Below are positions 15,992 to 23,982 of a stretch of 43,032 nt of DNA, in pieces (the stretch's first letter is position 1; each line of letters begins with the position of its first letter). A program made the position numbers and the translations under genes. A model generated the notes under the pieces. That model did not search any database. It saw nothing but the letters and a program-made list of their open reading frames with translations, and was not told the DNA's origin. Source of the stretch: a virus; IMG/VR virus record IMGVR_UViG_3300043774_001155, positions 1-43,032 of that record. One strand, written 5' to 3'.

Positions 15992-16711
15992 TTACGATTT
16001 GAAGATTCCTTTTTTGATCATTCTTTGAACAATTCTAGCAGAGGCAGTTTCTAGCGACTTTTTGGTTGTGATACCAATATGAGATTGGTTGAATTTTATT
16101 TCGCTCTCATCAATACCATCTAAAATTGAAACGGTTTTGACTGTTTTAGCCTCGCCAAGTCCAGAACCCATTATGATTTCTCCGGTTTCTGCATCAACAA
16201 ATTTTACTTGCAATCCCAGTCTTGTAATTTGTGTAGTCTGTGATTGCCCGTTTACTTTAACAACTTCATCGTCAGAAACTGAGAAGTCATAGACTTCAAT
16301 ATAAACAAAGTATTCAGCAAGCTTAATTTTCCCACGCCCATCTACTTTGTTTTCAGTAAAACCTTTGTCAGATGCCTTAAATTGCTGAACCATTCTCTCT
16401 TTAATTTCCAATTTGTCCTCTGTAAAGACAAAACGGTTTGTATACTCCAAATACTCAAGTACAATGTTTGTTACACCCAATCCAACTCTTTTGTCTTTTA
16501 ACTCTGGGTACATTTCGTACAATTCCTCGTTAATGCCAATCTTTAAGATTTGAATAGGAATTTTGATGGTGTCTGTGTACTCAGGTACTGAGTCAATAGA
16601 CATCTTCTTTTCAAAGTCAGCTTGGTATTGCTCGGTCTTGATAGTTCCGACCTGAGCAATACCTTGCAATGACAAGAAAAGTGTTGCAAATATGAGTGCA
16701 AACTTTTTCAT
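15992..16711 (-). CDS. csgG: CsgG-family curli secretion pore homologue
   Basis: 239 residues, signal peptide 1-19 (cleavage after GIAQ). The mature sequence follows the CsgG pattern: VTNIVLEYLEYTNRFVFTED, then ERMVQQFKASDKG, GKIKLAEYFVYIEVYDFS, TTQITRLGLQVKFVDAETGE and IIMGSGLGEA, with a C-terminal helix (SLETASARIVQRMIKKG). CsgG forms the nonameric outer-membrane channel for curli subunits. The usual lipobox Cys is absent: the cleavage region reads GIAQVGT, so this version is not lipidated by that route. Flanked by a barrel-like protein and two small membrane proteins. It may serve export or membrane perforation during infection. Confidence 0.75.
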   Translation of the reverse strand: MKKFALIFATLFLSLQGIAQVGTIKTEQYQADFEKKMSIDSVPEYTDTIKIPIQILKIGINEELYEMYPELKDKRVGLGVTNIVLEYLEYTNRFVFTEDKLEIKERMVQQFKASDKGFTENKVDGRGKIKLAEYFVYIEVYDFSVSDDEVVKVNGQSQTTQITRLGLQVKFVDAETGEIIMGSGLGEAKTVKTVSILDGIDESEIKFNQSHIGITTKKSLETASARIVQRMIKKGIFKS

Positions 16712-16713
16712 TT

Positions 16714-17082
16714 TTAATCAGCAGTATTTGATGTTACATTTGAAAGAGAAACACCGTCCTCTTCGTCAACTTTTTGAATTAGCATTTTGTCACGGTCTTC
16801 CGAATTGAACCAGTAGTCAACCACTTTATTGAGATTTCCTACAAACGCACCAAAAAGAATAAGCAGCATTTCTTTCCAGTTTTCAGCAATTTCTATGCCA
16901 AAAAATACTGCTGAATTAATGCCTAAGATGATAAAAAAGAACAGGCCCAATACAATGGCTGTAATTTTCCAGCGATTAGCCTGCATTTGTTGCAGCATAT
17001 AGTAGAACCGATTTTTAGGATCTACTGGAACTGGCTCAGCTTGACTGAAGCCCGCTAGGTTTTTGATTTTTTTGAGAGCCAT
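16714..17082 (-). CDS. Two-helix membrane protein, holin candidate
   Basis: 122 residues from the ATG at 17082 (MALKKIKNLAGF); the frame could extend to a TTG at 17106, but that overlaps the gene behind it. Two membrane segments are seen at about 41-60 (ITAIVLGLFFFIILGINSAV) and 73-88 (EMLLILFGAFVGNLNKVV), followed by DYWFNSEDRDKMLIQKVDEE. The DYWF(N)...RDKMLIQK tail is a pattern I connect with small phage membrane proteins. Sits between another single-helix protein and CsgG. Could be a holin or an accessory of the export pore. Confidence 0.6.
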   Translation of the reverse strand: MALKKIKNLAGFSQAEPVPVDPKNRFYYMLQQMQANRWKITAIVLGLFFFIILGINSAVFFGIEIAENWKEMLLILFGAFVGNLNKVVDYWFNSEDRDKMLIQKVDEEDGVSLSNVTSNTAD

Positions 17083-17099
17083 CTCTAATCTTGTAATTT

Positions 17100-17438
17100 T
17101 TACCAAGGAGCGTCAGAGCTTTCGCTTTTCTCCTCTTTTTTCTTCTCTTCTTTTGCAGGTTTATCAGTAGACTTCTCACGAATTACCGTGGTACTTCCAC
17201 CGCTTGTAGCATTATTCTTTGATGAGTTATCTACATTAAGAATAATGTTAGGCTGTTGAGCAGGCGCCGCTTGCTCAGTTTTTGGCTCTTCTTTTTCTTC
17301 GTGACCTCCGTTAAACAGAGCCACGCCAAGCCAGGTTCCGCCACCTGCAATAAGTGTGGTAATAGTTCCAATGATAGTTTTCTTTAGCCCAGACCAGGTG
17401 CCATCATTGTGATCTGTGTTTGTTGCTTCTTCAGACAT
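17100..17438 (-). CDS. Single-span membrane protein with charged low-complexity tail
   Basis: 112 residues. One hydrophobic segment at about 19-41 (LKKTIIGTITTLIAGGGTWL, then GVALF), then a Glu/Lys/Pro/Ser-rich region with a short strand-like stretch (NIILNVDNSSKNNATSGG). The last 30 residues are nearly all Lys, Glu and Ser. Leader contains AAACAAAAAT. It lies in the exported block between the T9SS protein and the holin-like gene. Spanin-like or anchor role possible; no family recognised. Confidence 0.55.
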   Translation of the reverse strand: MSEEATNTDHNDGTWSGLKKTIIGTITTLIAGGGTWLGVALFNGGHEEKEEPKTEQAAPAQQPNIILNVDNSSKNNATSGGSTTVIREKSTDKPAKEEKKKEEKSESSDAPW

Positions 17439-17449
17439 GATGTATGAAT

Positions 17450-19369
17450 TTATTTTTGTTTGATTATTCTAGCCCCTTCGGACTGTGTGCTTGATTGCAA
17501 AGTTGCTATATAAAGCCCCGATGCTAGTGTTTCAATGTTTGATTGATATGTATAGTTTCCAGCAGGCATTTGTTTATCAAGAATGATATGCTGAATTGAA
17601 CCGTTTGAATTGATAAGGTAAAGTTTTACCTGGCTAGACTCCTTTACGGAAAAGTTTACATAAAAGTCTCCTGTTGTAGGGTTAGGGTAAACTACCATAC
17701 GGTCAGATTGATTATTGATTGTAGCCATTTTTGCAACAATTAAGATGCCATTTGTAGGATTGATGGACATATCTTTAGATGCATCATTACCGGAAAATTT
17801 GCGTGTAGTCCATAGAGGTGATGTTTCCCAATCGCCCTGCGGCTTTTTAGCAATAAAGTTAAGTGTAAAGATATTGTAGTTATCAGGAATCATATACTTT
17901 TTGTCAACCGAAGGATCATAACCAGCCCAGTCAATCATACCATTCATTGGATTGAGTGAAGACATCCAAAACATTGCCTTATCAGAATTCTTAAGTTCTT
18001 TGAATTCTAAAAGTTCTTCGTCATAAAGCATTCCAAGTTGTAATGCAGAAATGTTTTGACCGTTGGTCTTTAATGTTACTGGAATCTCTACCAGATTGCC
18101 TTCATTAACTTTAATCTTTGGCATATTTACTTCCATGAAAGAGGTTGGAAAGTCATACTCAACACTCATATCAATGATATTTTCCATTGCAGAGGGATAG
18201 TTAGGATCTGGGTTAGGAAGAATTTCAATAGGAGTAAGACGAGCCATGTGGTAGCCAGTACCGTTAGCATCACCAGGTACAAGAACGTAGAATGTTACAG
18301 AGTCAGGCTGGCCTGGTAAAATTGTATGATAGAAGTTGGTTACACCAGCAATTGTTGATGTATAGTTGGTTGAAGGAGTTCCTGTAATGGTGTTGTATTC
18401 AGAAACTGTAAAGAACTTGATGTCCTTTACGTTATTTGGCCAAGTATTAAATCTTCCAGATATTCTACCAAATACGCCATAAGCATCGGTAATTGTTAAG
18501 TTGTTTGAACCATTAACATCTGCCGTGTAAAAGTCCCATCCAGATGGAGCAGATCCACCAAGAACCCACTGATTAATTAGCTGGGCATCGGCTGTTGTAA
18601 TAACGTTGCCTACACCCATCGTGTCACCTTGAATTGCAAGACGAACTGCGTAGTATGTTGTATCGATGATTTCAGAAAATGAAAAGTCACCGTTAATGTC
18701 TGTTGTATATGTAGCATGCTGCGACCATGTAGATCCAGAATGCGGCTTTTTCTCCAGAGCTAGAGTTAAGTTTTTAGCAGCTGAACCGGTTACGTTTGTA
18801 AATGTGCCGTGATACGTAAGAGTCGGCTGATCCCATTGACCGCCATAGCTGTGTAAGGCTAAAGTAGTATCAAGACCATTCTGCGCTGCTGCGTATTGGT
18901 TATATGATTGTACTCCGGTCCATTCCAAGTCGCTTATAGAAGGCAAAGCAAAGAATGTTGCAGGAGCTACGTGATTGAATGTAATAAGGAATCTTTCACC
19001 ATCAGCTAATGTATACGATGCGCTACTTCCTGTGTAGACCAGGGTGATTGTTACATACCCGCTTGCATTGTTGTCGAGGTATTGTAAGTCTAGGTTTGTT
19101 GTTGAACCTATAAGTGAAACTGATGCAGAGTCAAATGCATTTTTATCATAGAAGACTCTGAACTGCACGCCGGTAAAGAGGGTTGCAGTAGTATTTTTAA
19201 GAGTTATTTTTGCTTGTGATTGCCCTTGTGTACTAGTACCTACTTGATATGTTGTATCAATTAAGGCGTATATTCCATTGCCTGGAGCGGGCGGACCCGA
19301 TTGTGCAAACAGGTCATTTGTTGAGAACAGTAGCACTAACAACGTCAGTGCCGCGAGGATTTTTTTCAT
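17450..19369 (-). CDS. Exported cohesin/dockerin-like protein with T9SS C-terminal sorting domain
   Basis: 639 residues, signal peptide 1-23 (cleavage after FAQ). Residues ~36-150 and ~413-545 each resemble a cohesin domain (QAKITLKNTT...GVQFRVFYDKNAFDS; VEIPVTLKTNGQNISALQLG...MLYDEELLEF). Residues 184-248 form a beta-sandwich; 252-310 a dockerin-like repeat pair with a DVNGSNNLTITDAYGVF calcium loop. Residues 558-639 are a Por/T9SS type A sorting domain: MVVYPNPTTGDFYVNFSV, VKLYLINSNG, MPAGNYTY, LASGLYIATL. That domain sends proteins through the Bacteroidota type IX system to the cell surface. In a phage this implies use of the host's T9SS. Function may be adhesion or surface modification. 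Confidence 0.8.
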   Translation of the reverse strand: MKKILAALTLLVLLFSTNDLFAQSGPPAPGNGIYALIDTTYQVGTSTQGQSQAKITLKNTTATLFTGVQFRVFYDKNAFDSASVSLIGSTTNLDLQYLDNNASGYVTITLVYTGSSASYTLADGERFLITFNHVAPATFFALPSISDLEWTGVQSYNQYAAAQNGLDTTLALHSYGGQWDQPTLTYHGTFTNVTGSAAKNLTLALEKKPHSGSTWSQHATYTTDINGDFSFSEIIDTTYYAVRLAIQGDTMGVGNVITTADAQLINQWVLGGSAPSGWDFYTADVNGSNNLTITDAYGVFGRISGRFNTWPNNVKDIKFFTVSEYNTITGTPSTNYTSTIAGVTNFYHTILPGQPDSVTFYVLVPGDANGTGYHMARLTPIEILPNPDPNYPSAMENIIDMSVEYDFPTSFMEVNMPKIKVNEGNLVEIPVTLKTNGQNISALQLGMLYDEELLEFKELKNSDKAMFWMSSLNPMNGMIDWAGYDPSVDKKYMIPDNYNIFTLNFIAKKPQGDWETSPLWTTRKFSGNDASKDMSINPTNGILIVAKMATINNQSDRMVVYPNPTTGDFYVNFSVKESSQVKLYLINSNGSIQHIILDKQMPAGNYTYQSNIETLASGLYIATLQSSTQSEGARIIKQK

Positions 19370-19398
19370 TTTTCATGCGTTGTTTTTTTAGGGGGGTT

Positions 19399-20466
19399 TT
19401 ATAGTAAGTTGTTTATTTTGTCCACATATGTGGACACCAATGTTTTCACCTTCTCTGCTGCAGCCTTTGCAGCAGGAGTTTCTGCCTTATCAAACTTTGT
19501 GTTTGATGCGGCTGCTTCCATCTTTTGAATGTATCTTTCCTTCACGGCTTTGAGGAGATCATTCGCAGATTTGTATTTTATGACTGTGCCAAATTCTCCA
19601 AGTTGTTCCAGCGTATCGGCAACTCCGCGAATACCGTCTACTAAATCCTCAAAAGTAGGGTTATTGGAGTTGATGCCTTTCCAAGATTTTAATGAAGATG
19701 CTTCTTCATATGGCTTTTCAGTCCCGCCTTGTTCCCAAAAGAACTTGGCAATATCGTGCATAAACGTAGATATGTTTGATGTAATAAGTTTGTCCTCTAC
19801 ACCAGCCCGCTTACTGTAATTTACCATTTGTGTGCCAGCAAATTTAGCGCGAACTCCTCTTGGTTGAATACTAATTTCCAAAACTTCACCAAACGCTGAA
19901 TAGAGATTGCCAAGGACAAATCCTTTTATATTGCGGATTGGTGTCATGCGAAAAATAGCCCATTCCTTATAGCCACTATGAGTAACTACCATATCAACTT
20001 GAATCCACCCATCACCTTCTGGCGTAGCTACTTGCATAATAAGTTTCAGGTCAGTTGTGGACGACACCTTTTCGGTTTCTGCCACATCAATAAAAGAATA
20101 CCTTTGTGTTTTTAGGAAGTTAAGTAGTTCCTCATTATAGAGTTTTACAGATGCAATTTCATTTTCCCGCTCACTTTTTTCTGTTAAGTTAAGGGTAGGA
20201 TATGAAACCATAAAGTCCACATCGCCATAAACCTTATCAGGCTGGGAATCAATATCATCTTTATACCACGTGCCACTGCCAATTGGCTTAAGGAATTCCA
20301 ATGTAGGCAGCTCAATAGTTTTACAGTGTTTAACAAAGTCAGAAGAAATTGCTGCTAACTTTTTGACAGAGTCCGCAATGACTTTTGGACGAATCACAGT
20401 CTCCTGTGTTTTTGTAGTCGCCCAGCCGCCTTCTGCTAGCCATTGTTCAAAAAGTTTAATGTACAT
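19399..20466 (-). CDS. Nucleotidyltransferase-fold protein with CTS-like start
   Basis: 355 residues. Residues 1-12 (MYIKLFEQWLAE) match the capsid-targeting pattern with an L-x-E site. Residues 60-87 carry the nucleotidyltransferase core: KPIGSGTWYKDD then YGDVDFMVSYP, giving GS at 63-64 and the two metal-binding Asp at 82 and 84; the third Asp is at 158 in WIQVDMVVTH. The C-terminal ~100 residues are helical. The family adds nucleotides to RNA, proteins or small molecules. Stop/start overlap (TAATG) with the next gene. I infer that it is packaged and injected; the target is unknown and antitoxin-like or AMPylation roles are open. Confidence 0.7.
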   Translation of the reverse strand: MYIKLFEQWLAEGGWATTKTQETVIRPKVIADSVKKLAAISSDFVKHCKTIELPTLEFLKPIGSGTWYKDDIDSQPDKVYGDVDFMVSYPTLNLTEKSERENEIASVKLYNEELLNFLKTQRYSFIDVAETEKVSSTTDLKLIMQVATPEGDGWIQVDMVVTHSGYKEWAIFRMTPIRNIKGFVLGNLYSAFGEVLEISIQPRGVRAKFAGTQMVNYSKRAGVEDKLITSNISTFMHDIAKFFWEQGGTEKPYEEASSLKSWKGINSNNPTFEDLVDGIRGVADTLEQLGEFGTVIKYKSANDLLKAVKERYIQKMEAAASNTKFDKAETPAAKAAAEKVKTLVSTYVDKINNLL

Positions 20467-21668
20467 TATGCTGTTGCCTCTTTTGGTTTTTCTTCTTTTG
20501 AAGAGTCTTCTCCTGAAGTCTCACCTTTCTTTTCCTTTTCTCCTTGGCCTGCTAGCTGTTCAATAATTCCATAAACAAGTAGACCGATTCCACAATACTT
20601 AATAATGCTGAAAACAATTCCCGCTCCGGGAATTGCAATCCCTAATGCATGTTCTAGTGCGTGAAGCCCCATTTTAACAGCGCTCTTTGCAAAATTTTCT
20701 GCGTAGTAACCAACCACAACGCCTACCAGCCCGCCTACAATATAGAAATTAAACGGTCCAGGAGCGCTTGCTATTTTTGAAAGAACAGCACTCATTCTGT
20801 TAAGACCGTCATTTACTTTTACCTCTACCTTGCTGCCAAGATCGTGGAAGTATTTGAAAGGTGGTAAGTGACCAAGCTTTTTGAACACAGCGGATATGAA
20901 AGGTATATTTAGTCCGCCCTCTTTTCCGTGTCCGCCACCTTCGTTAAGTTGACGAGATATTTCATCTCGACTTAGTCCTTCAATTTGTTTAATTGTTTCT
21001 TCCAAAACAGCAGCCTCTACATAGTTCATATAAAAACTCTCCTCTGTCTTGGCCGCGGTTGCTGCAGATTTTCCCATCGACTCTACAAAGCCTCCAGTTA
21101 TCCAGCCAGCGCCTGCGCTAGCCATCTGCTTCATATTTTTGGCTTCTTCAAGAAGACTTTTCTTCTTTTCCCCGTCCTTTATGATAGACTTGATGCGCTC
21201 TTCAAGTTTGCCTTTTACTGCATTTAGAGATTGAGCAGCAAGCTCTTTGCCTTTTTCCCATACCTGTTTGATACCTTCTGCTATCTTTTGCAGAACCATC
21301 TTAATAGGCTTGAGAAGGTCTCCGGCAAATTTCATAGTAGCCTTGGTAGCATCGCTCAATTTTTCTTTTGCTTTTGCTCCAAGTTCTTTTGCTTTTTCAA
21401 ATCCTTCTTTGGCTTTTTCTTTGAATTTTGCAAAAAGAGACTCCTCATTAAGAGCAATACTTTCATAAAGAGACTCGTAATTGTCAGATTCGATTGCTTC
21501 AAAAATTTGCTCGGTATAACCAAGATCTAAAACGCTCTCAAAAAGTGCACGGTCTTTCCATCCAAGGACTTTTTTGGAAGTCTCTGATAAAAAGCGTTTT
21601 CTTACGTGAGAAAGCTTTACTTCACCATATGACTCCAACAAAAATTGTTGATAAGAGAGTAGTGACAT
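20466..21668 (-). CDS. Helical, partly membrane-active protein with CTS-like start
   Basis: 400 residues. It begins MSLLSYQQFLLESYGE, with a possible L-x-E cleavage after residue 12. Residues ~75-200 are amphipathic Lys/Glu/Ala helices (KFKEKAKEGFEKAKELGAKA, KLEERIKSIIKDGEKKKSLL). Residues ~305-375 hold three hydrophobic segments (FYIVGGLVGVVVGYYAENFA, LEHALGIAIPGAGIVFSII, GIGLLVYGIIEQL), then an acidic tail. Such a protein could be an internal virion protein that reaches the host membrane during DNA entry. No enzymatic motif. Confidence 0.55.
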   Translation of the reverse strand: MSLLSYQQFLLESYGEVKLSHVRKRFLSETSKKVLGWKDRALFESVLDLGYTEQIFEAIESDNYESLYESIALNEESLFAKFKEKAKEGFEKAKELGAKAKEKLSDATKATMKFAGDLLKPIKMVLQKIAEGIKQVWEKGKELAAQSLNAVKGKLEERIKSIIKDGEKKKSLLEEAKNMKQMASAGAGWITGGFVESMGKSAATAAKTEESFYMNYVEAAVLEETIKQIEGLSRDEISRQLNEGGGHGKEGGLNIPFISAVFKKLGHLPPFKYFHDLGSKVEVKVNDGLNRMSAVLSKIASAPGPFNFYIVGGLVGVVVGYYAENFAKSAVKMGLHALEHALGIAIPGAGIVFSIIKYCGIGLLVYGIIEQLAGQGEKEKKGETSGEDSSKEEKPKEATA

Positions 21669-21677
21669 ATTAAAAAG

Positions 21678-22298
21678 TTACTTTTCTGGTTCTATAACCA
21701 CAACTGCTGTTACATCAGCCGTAGGTTCTACTTCGGTTGATCCATTTTGGTTAACCACATTAGCTCTTCCATAAACTGCCATGTTTACATCGTGATTGAT
21801 CGGAACGTTACGAAGAACTTCTGAACCAAGCATATTGTTATAGCTTGGATAGAGAGCAAAGTTCTCAGAAATAAAATCTCCGAAAGATGCGATATCTTTG
21901 GCTTCTTTGATTGGATATGTCTTTCCATTGAATTCAAACTCTTTCAAGCCTTCCTCTTTAGCCTTCATCATCGCTGCAGTAAAAGCATTTCCTTCTTTTA
22001 CCTCAGTTTCATCTTCAACTTCTTTATTGGCATCATCTGCTGCATCAGAAGCTGGAGTTTCAGAAGCATCTGCTTTTGGATCCTCTTTTTTCTCTTCGTC
22101 AGGTGAAGTTGTATTTGGCTTTTCAGCGCCAGGCGCTTCTGGAGTTTCTGCAGGCTTTTCAGCAGTAGGAACTACATCAGTTTTAGGCTCTTCAGCGGTT
22201 GCTGTGGTATCAGCTGCGCCAGTATCTGGCTTTTTCTTTGGGTCCACATTCGGATTCTCATCCTGAAGGAACTCATCAAATTTCTTTACGTGTTTCAT
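21678..22298 (-). CDS. Acidic low-complexity phage protein, 206 aa
   Basis: First gene after a terminator/promoter boundary. It starts MKHVKKFDEFLQDENPN, a weaker capsid-targeting-like sequence. Residues 15-100 are Pro/Ala/Glu/Thr-rich and very acidic, like phage scaffold or core proteins. Residues ~102-135 contain EGNAFTAAMMKAKEEGLKEF and EFNGKTYPIKEA, a compact motif I associate with Bacteroidota phages. The C-terminus is beta-like and ends in a Val-rich strand (ADVTAVVVIEPEK). A prohead core or internal-protein role is inferred. Confidence 0.55.
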   Translation of the reverse strand: MKHVKKFDEFLQDENPNVDPKKKPDTGAADTTATAEEPKTDVVPTAEKPAETPEAPGAEKPNTTSPDEEKKEDPKADASETPASDAADDANKEVEDETEVKEGNAFTAAMMKAKEEGLKEFEFNGKTYPIKEAKDIASFGDFISENFALYPSYNNMLGSEVLRNVPINHDVNMAVYGRANVVNQNGSTEVEPTADVTAVVVIEPEK

Positions 22299-22323
22299 TG
22301 TGCATGTTGTTTTTTATGACTCA

Positions 22324-22338
22324 GACTATATATCTTTG
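22324..22338 (-). promoter_or_regulatory. Promoter-like motif AGATATATAG
   Basis: Minus strand CAAAGATATATAGTC, about 26 bases upstream of the ATG at 22298 and just past a terminator. Matches the GATATATAG element at 3671-3681. Followed by an AAAAAACAAC leader. Confidence 0.5.
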
Positions 22339-22348
22339 AGGGATGCAC

Positions 22349-22376
22349 AAAAAAAAGCCGGCATAGAGCCGGCTTT
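22349..22376 (-). terminator. Intrinsic terminator after the DUF932-like gene
   Basis: Stem AAAGCCGGC / GCCGGCTTT with a 5-base loop (22354-22376), followed on the minus strand by a T-tract. G+C-rich 7-bp core. It ends the unit finishing at 22396. Confidence 0.9.
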
Positions 22377-22395
22377 GGTTGAACTGAGTAACGCT

Positions 22396-23529
22396 TTAGT
22401 TCATTGTAATCAATCGCTTGTAGTCGACTGGTACAGAGGTTGCGATATCTTCAAGGTCAAGTTGTTTTTTGAACATTAACCCTGATGCATCAATTTGTAA
22501 TTTCAAACGGTCGCTGTGATCCATAAGAACCTCTTTTGGATGCGATGCAAGATATGTAAGGTGGTTAAAGAAGTCGTAAGCGTTAATACCGCTGTTGGCA
22601 GTGCTTTTCCACTTGTATGATTTTTCCTTAATGTTTACTCCATATGCTTGGTAGAATGGCTTCTCATCGAAGTATTGTGAAAGAATGCGGTCGTAACGGC
22701 CATTTTCATTGCGGCTTTCAAAGAAGTTTTTGTACGCGTAGAATTCAGCAATTGAAACATTGTTGTCTTTCAAGTGATTTACCGCGTCAGAAAGAAGAAC
22801 CGGAATATCGCCATTTCTTTCAATGATTGAACGACGGATTGATTCCTCAATTTTTGCGTTGTTGTAACGTTGTTTGCTGATGTCAGCAGATTTTCCATAC
22901 TGACGAGCAACATTACCATTGGTGCAAATCAACCTTTCAAAGAATGGAGCGTAGTTGTAATAGAGACCGGAGAACGTAAAACGCTGTCCGCTTTTCCACA
23001 TATCCAACCCAGTTCCAAATACATCCAATTCAGTGTCCTGCTCCAGAAGTGTTAAGTTGAAGACGTCCTCTTTGGTGTTGTAGTGGAAGTCTTTTAACTC
23101 ATAAGATTTCTCAGTTTCACCAAGGCTTTCGGTTAACCAATTGAAGTAGTTTTCATAGTTTACCTGGTCGTCTGAGCGTTTTTTGTTTTCATTAACATCG
23201 TAAGCCCAAGTGATTTCCTTGCTTTCGCCTTCACCTGTGATAGCACCATGTAATTTGATTTCTCCTTCGGCTTTCTTTAATTTGTAAGAAACCTGAGACC
23301 AATCTTCAGGAGACATTTTGTGGACCATGTCGGTAAAGTTTTTCTTTACTCGAAGTGTGTTTAGAACTTTGGCAGCTGCCTGTCCACGAAGCGGCGTACC
23401 GCGTAAAGTGATTCCGTTTTCAAAGTCGAGATCCTTTAAGGAAAACTCGGTGAAGGTACGGTCCTTCATAGATGAGAGAGCTTCTTGTGATTTCTCTCGG
23501 ATTTGATCAATGACTAGTGCGTTACTCAT
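22396..23529 (-). CDS. DUF932-like phage protein
   Basis: 377 residues. Around residues 185-240 the sequence reads SGQRFTFSGLYYNYAPFFER, LICTNGNVARQYGKS, then SIRRSI. The arrangement of a Phe/Gly/Leu strand, R-L-[IV]-C-[ST]-N-G and a following helix is that of DUF932 phage/plasmid proteins, of unknown function but common in large phages and often highly expressed. The remainder is alpha/beta with several aromatic positions. Begins a transcript with a GAATATAAG motif and an AAACAAATTAAAA leader and ends with a strong terminator, so it may be transcribed as a single gene. Confidence 0.55.
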   Translation of the reverse strand: MSNALVIDQIREKSQEALSSMKDRTFTEFSLKDLDFENGITLRGTPLRGQAAAKVLNTLRVKKNFTDMVHKMSPEDWSQVSYKLKKAEGEIKLHGAITGEGESKEITWAYDVNENKKRSDDQVNYENYFNWLTESLGETEKSYELKDFHYNTKEDVFNLTLLEQDTELDVFGTGLDMWKSGQRFTFSGLYYNYAPFFERLICTNGNVARQYGKSADISKQRYNNAKIEESIRRSIIERNGDIPVLLSDAVNHLKDNNVSIAEFYAYKNFFESRNENGRYDRILSQYFDEKPFYQAYGVNIKEKSYKWKSTANSGINAYDFFNHLTYLASHPKEVLMDHSDRLKLQIDASGLMFKKQLDLEDIATSVPVDYKRLITMN

Positions 23530-23554
23530 ATTGAAATTTTTAATTTGTTTAAGC

Positions 23555-23562
23555 TTATATTC
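23555..23562 (-). promoter_or_regulatory. Promoter-like motif GAATATAAG
   Basis: Minus strand CGAATATAAGCTTAAACAAA, about 26 bases before the ATG at 23529. Same GAATATAAG core and AAACAAA leader as at 27671. Confidence 0.55.
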
Positions 23563-23571
23563 GTTCTGTGA

Positions 23572-23982
23572 TTAAAGTTTCACGTACTTAATAACATTTA
23601 AGTCGCGAATGAACTGCGTGTCATATAGTTCTCCAATTTCAACTTGCAGATTTTGTGGCTGTGAAGCATCGTATGAAGCAATATGTCTTTCAATCGCCGG
23701 ATCTTCTTCTCTGTCAAAACGTGCATCCATTTCATAGAGAACATAGAGTTTTTTACCAGTTTTCTCAGAGGCTTTTAAAAGCTTTTCTGCATCAACAGTT
23801 AGATCTACATCTCCATGCCAAACTTTGACATGCTTTCCAGCATCCTCAATAACAAGGTTTGCATTAAATACTGGAACATTCTCAGGATACACTTTTCGGT
23901 ATCCACTTTTAGAGCCTGAGATCATTCTGCCAGAATAGCCTAAAACTCGTTCAACGATTTGTGTGATTTCTATGTTTTTCAT
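23572..23982 (-). CDS. Hypothetical protein, 136 aa
   Basis: Small alpha/beta protein. Notable segments: SGSKSGYRKVYPENVPVFNA, HVKVWHGDVDLTVDAEKLLK, KLYVLYEMDARFDREEDPAI. The balanced acids and the alternating strand pattern suggest a folded soluble domain. No family recognised. It overlaps the lytic transglycosylase gene behind it by 4 bases (ATGA) and precedes the DUF932-like transcript. Confidence 0.55.
   Translation of the reverse strand: MKNIEITQIVERVLGYSGRMISGSKSGYRKVYPENVPVFNANLVIEDAGKHVKVWHGDVDLTVDAEKLLKASEKTGKKLYVLYEMDARFDREEDPAIERHIASYDASQPQNLQVEIGELYDTQFIRDLNVIKYVKL

Noticed and set aside
21898-22266. Rightward Ser/Ala/Val-rich frame
   Set aside because: Complement of the acidic Pro/Ala/Glu-rich stretch of the leftward gene.
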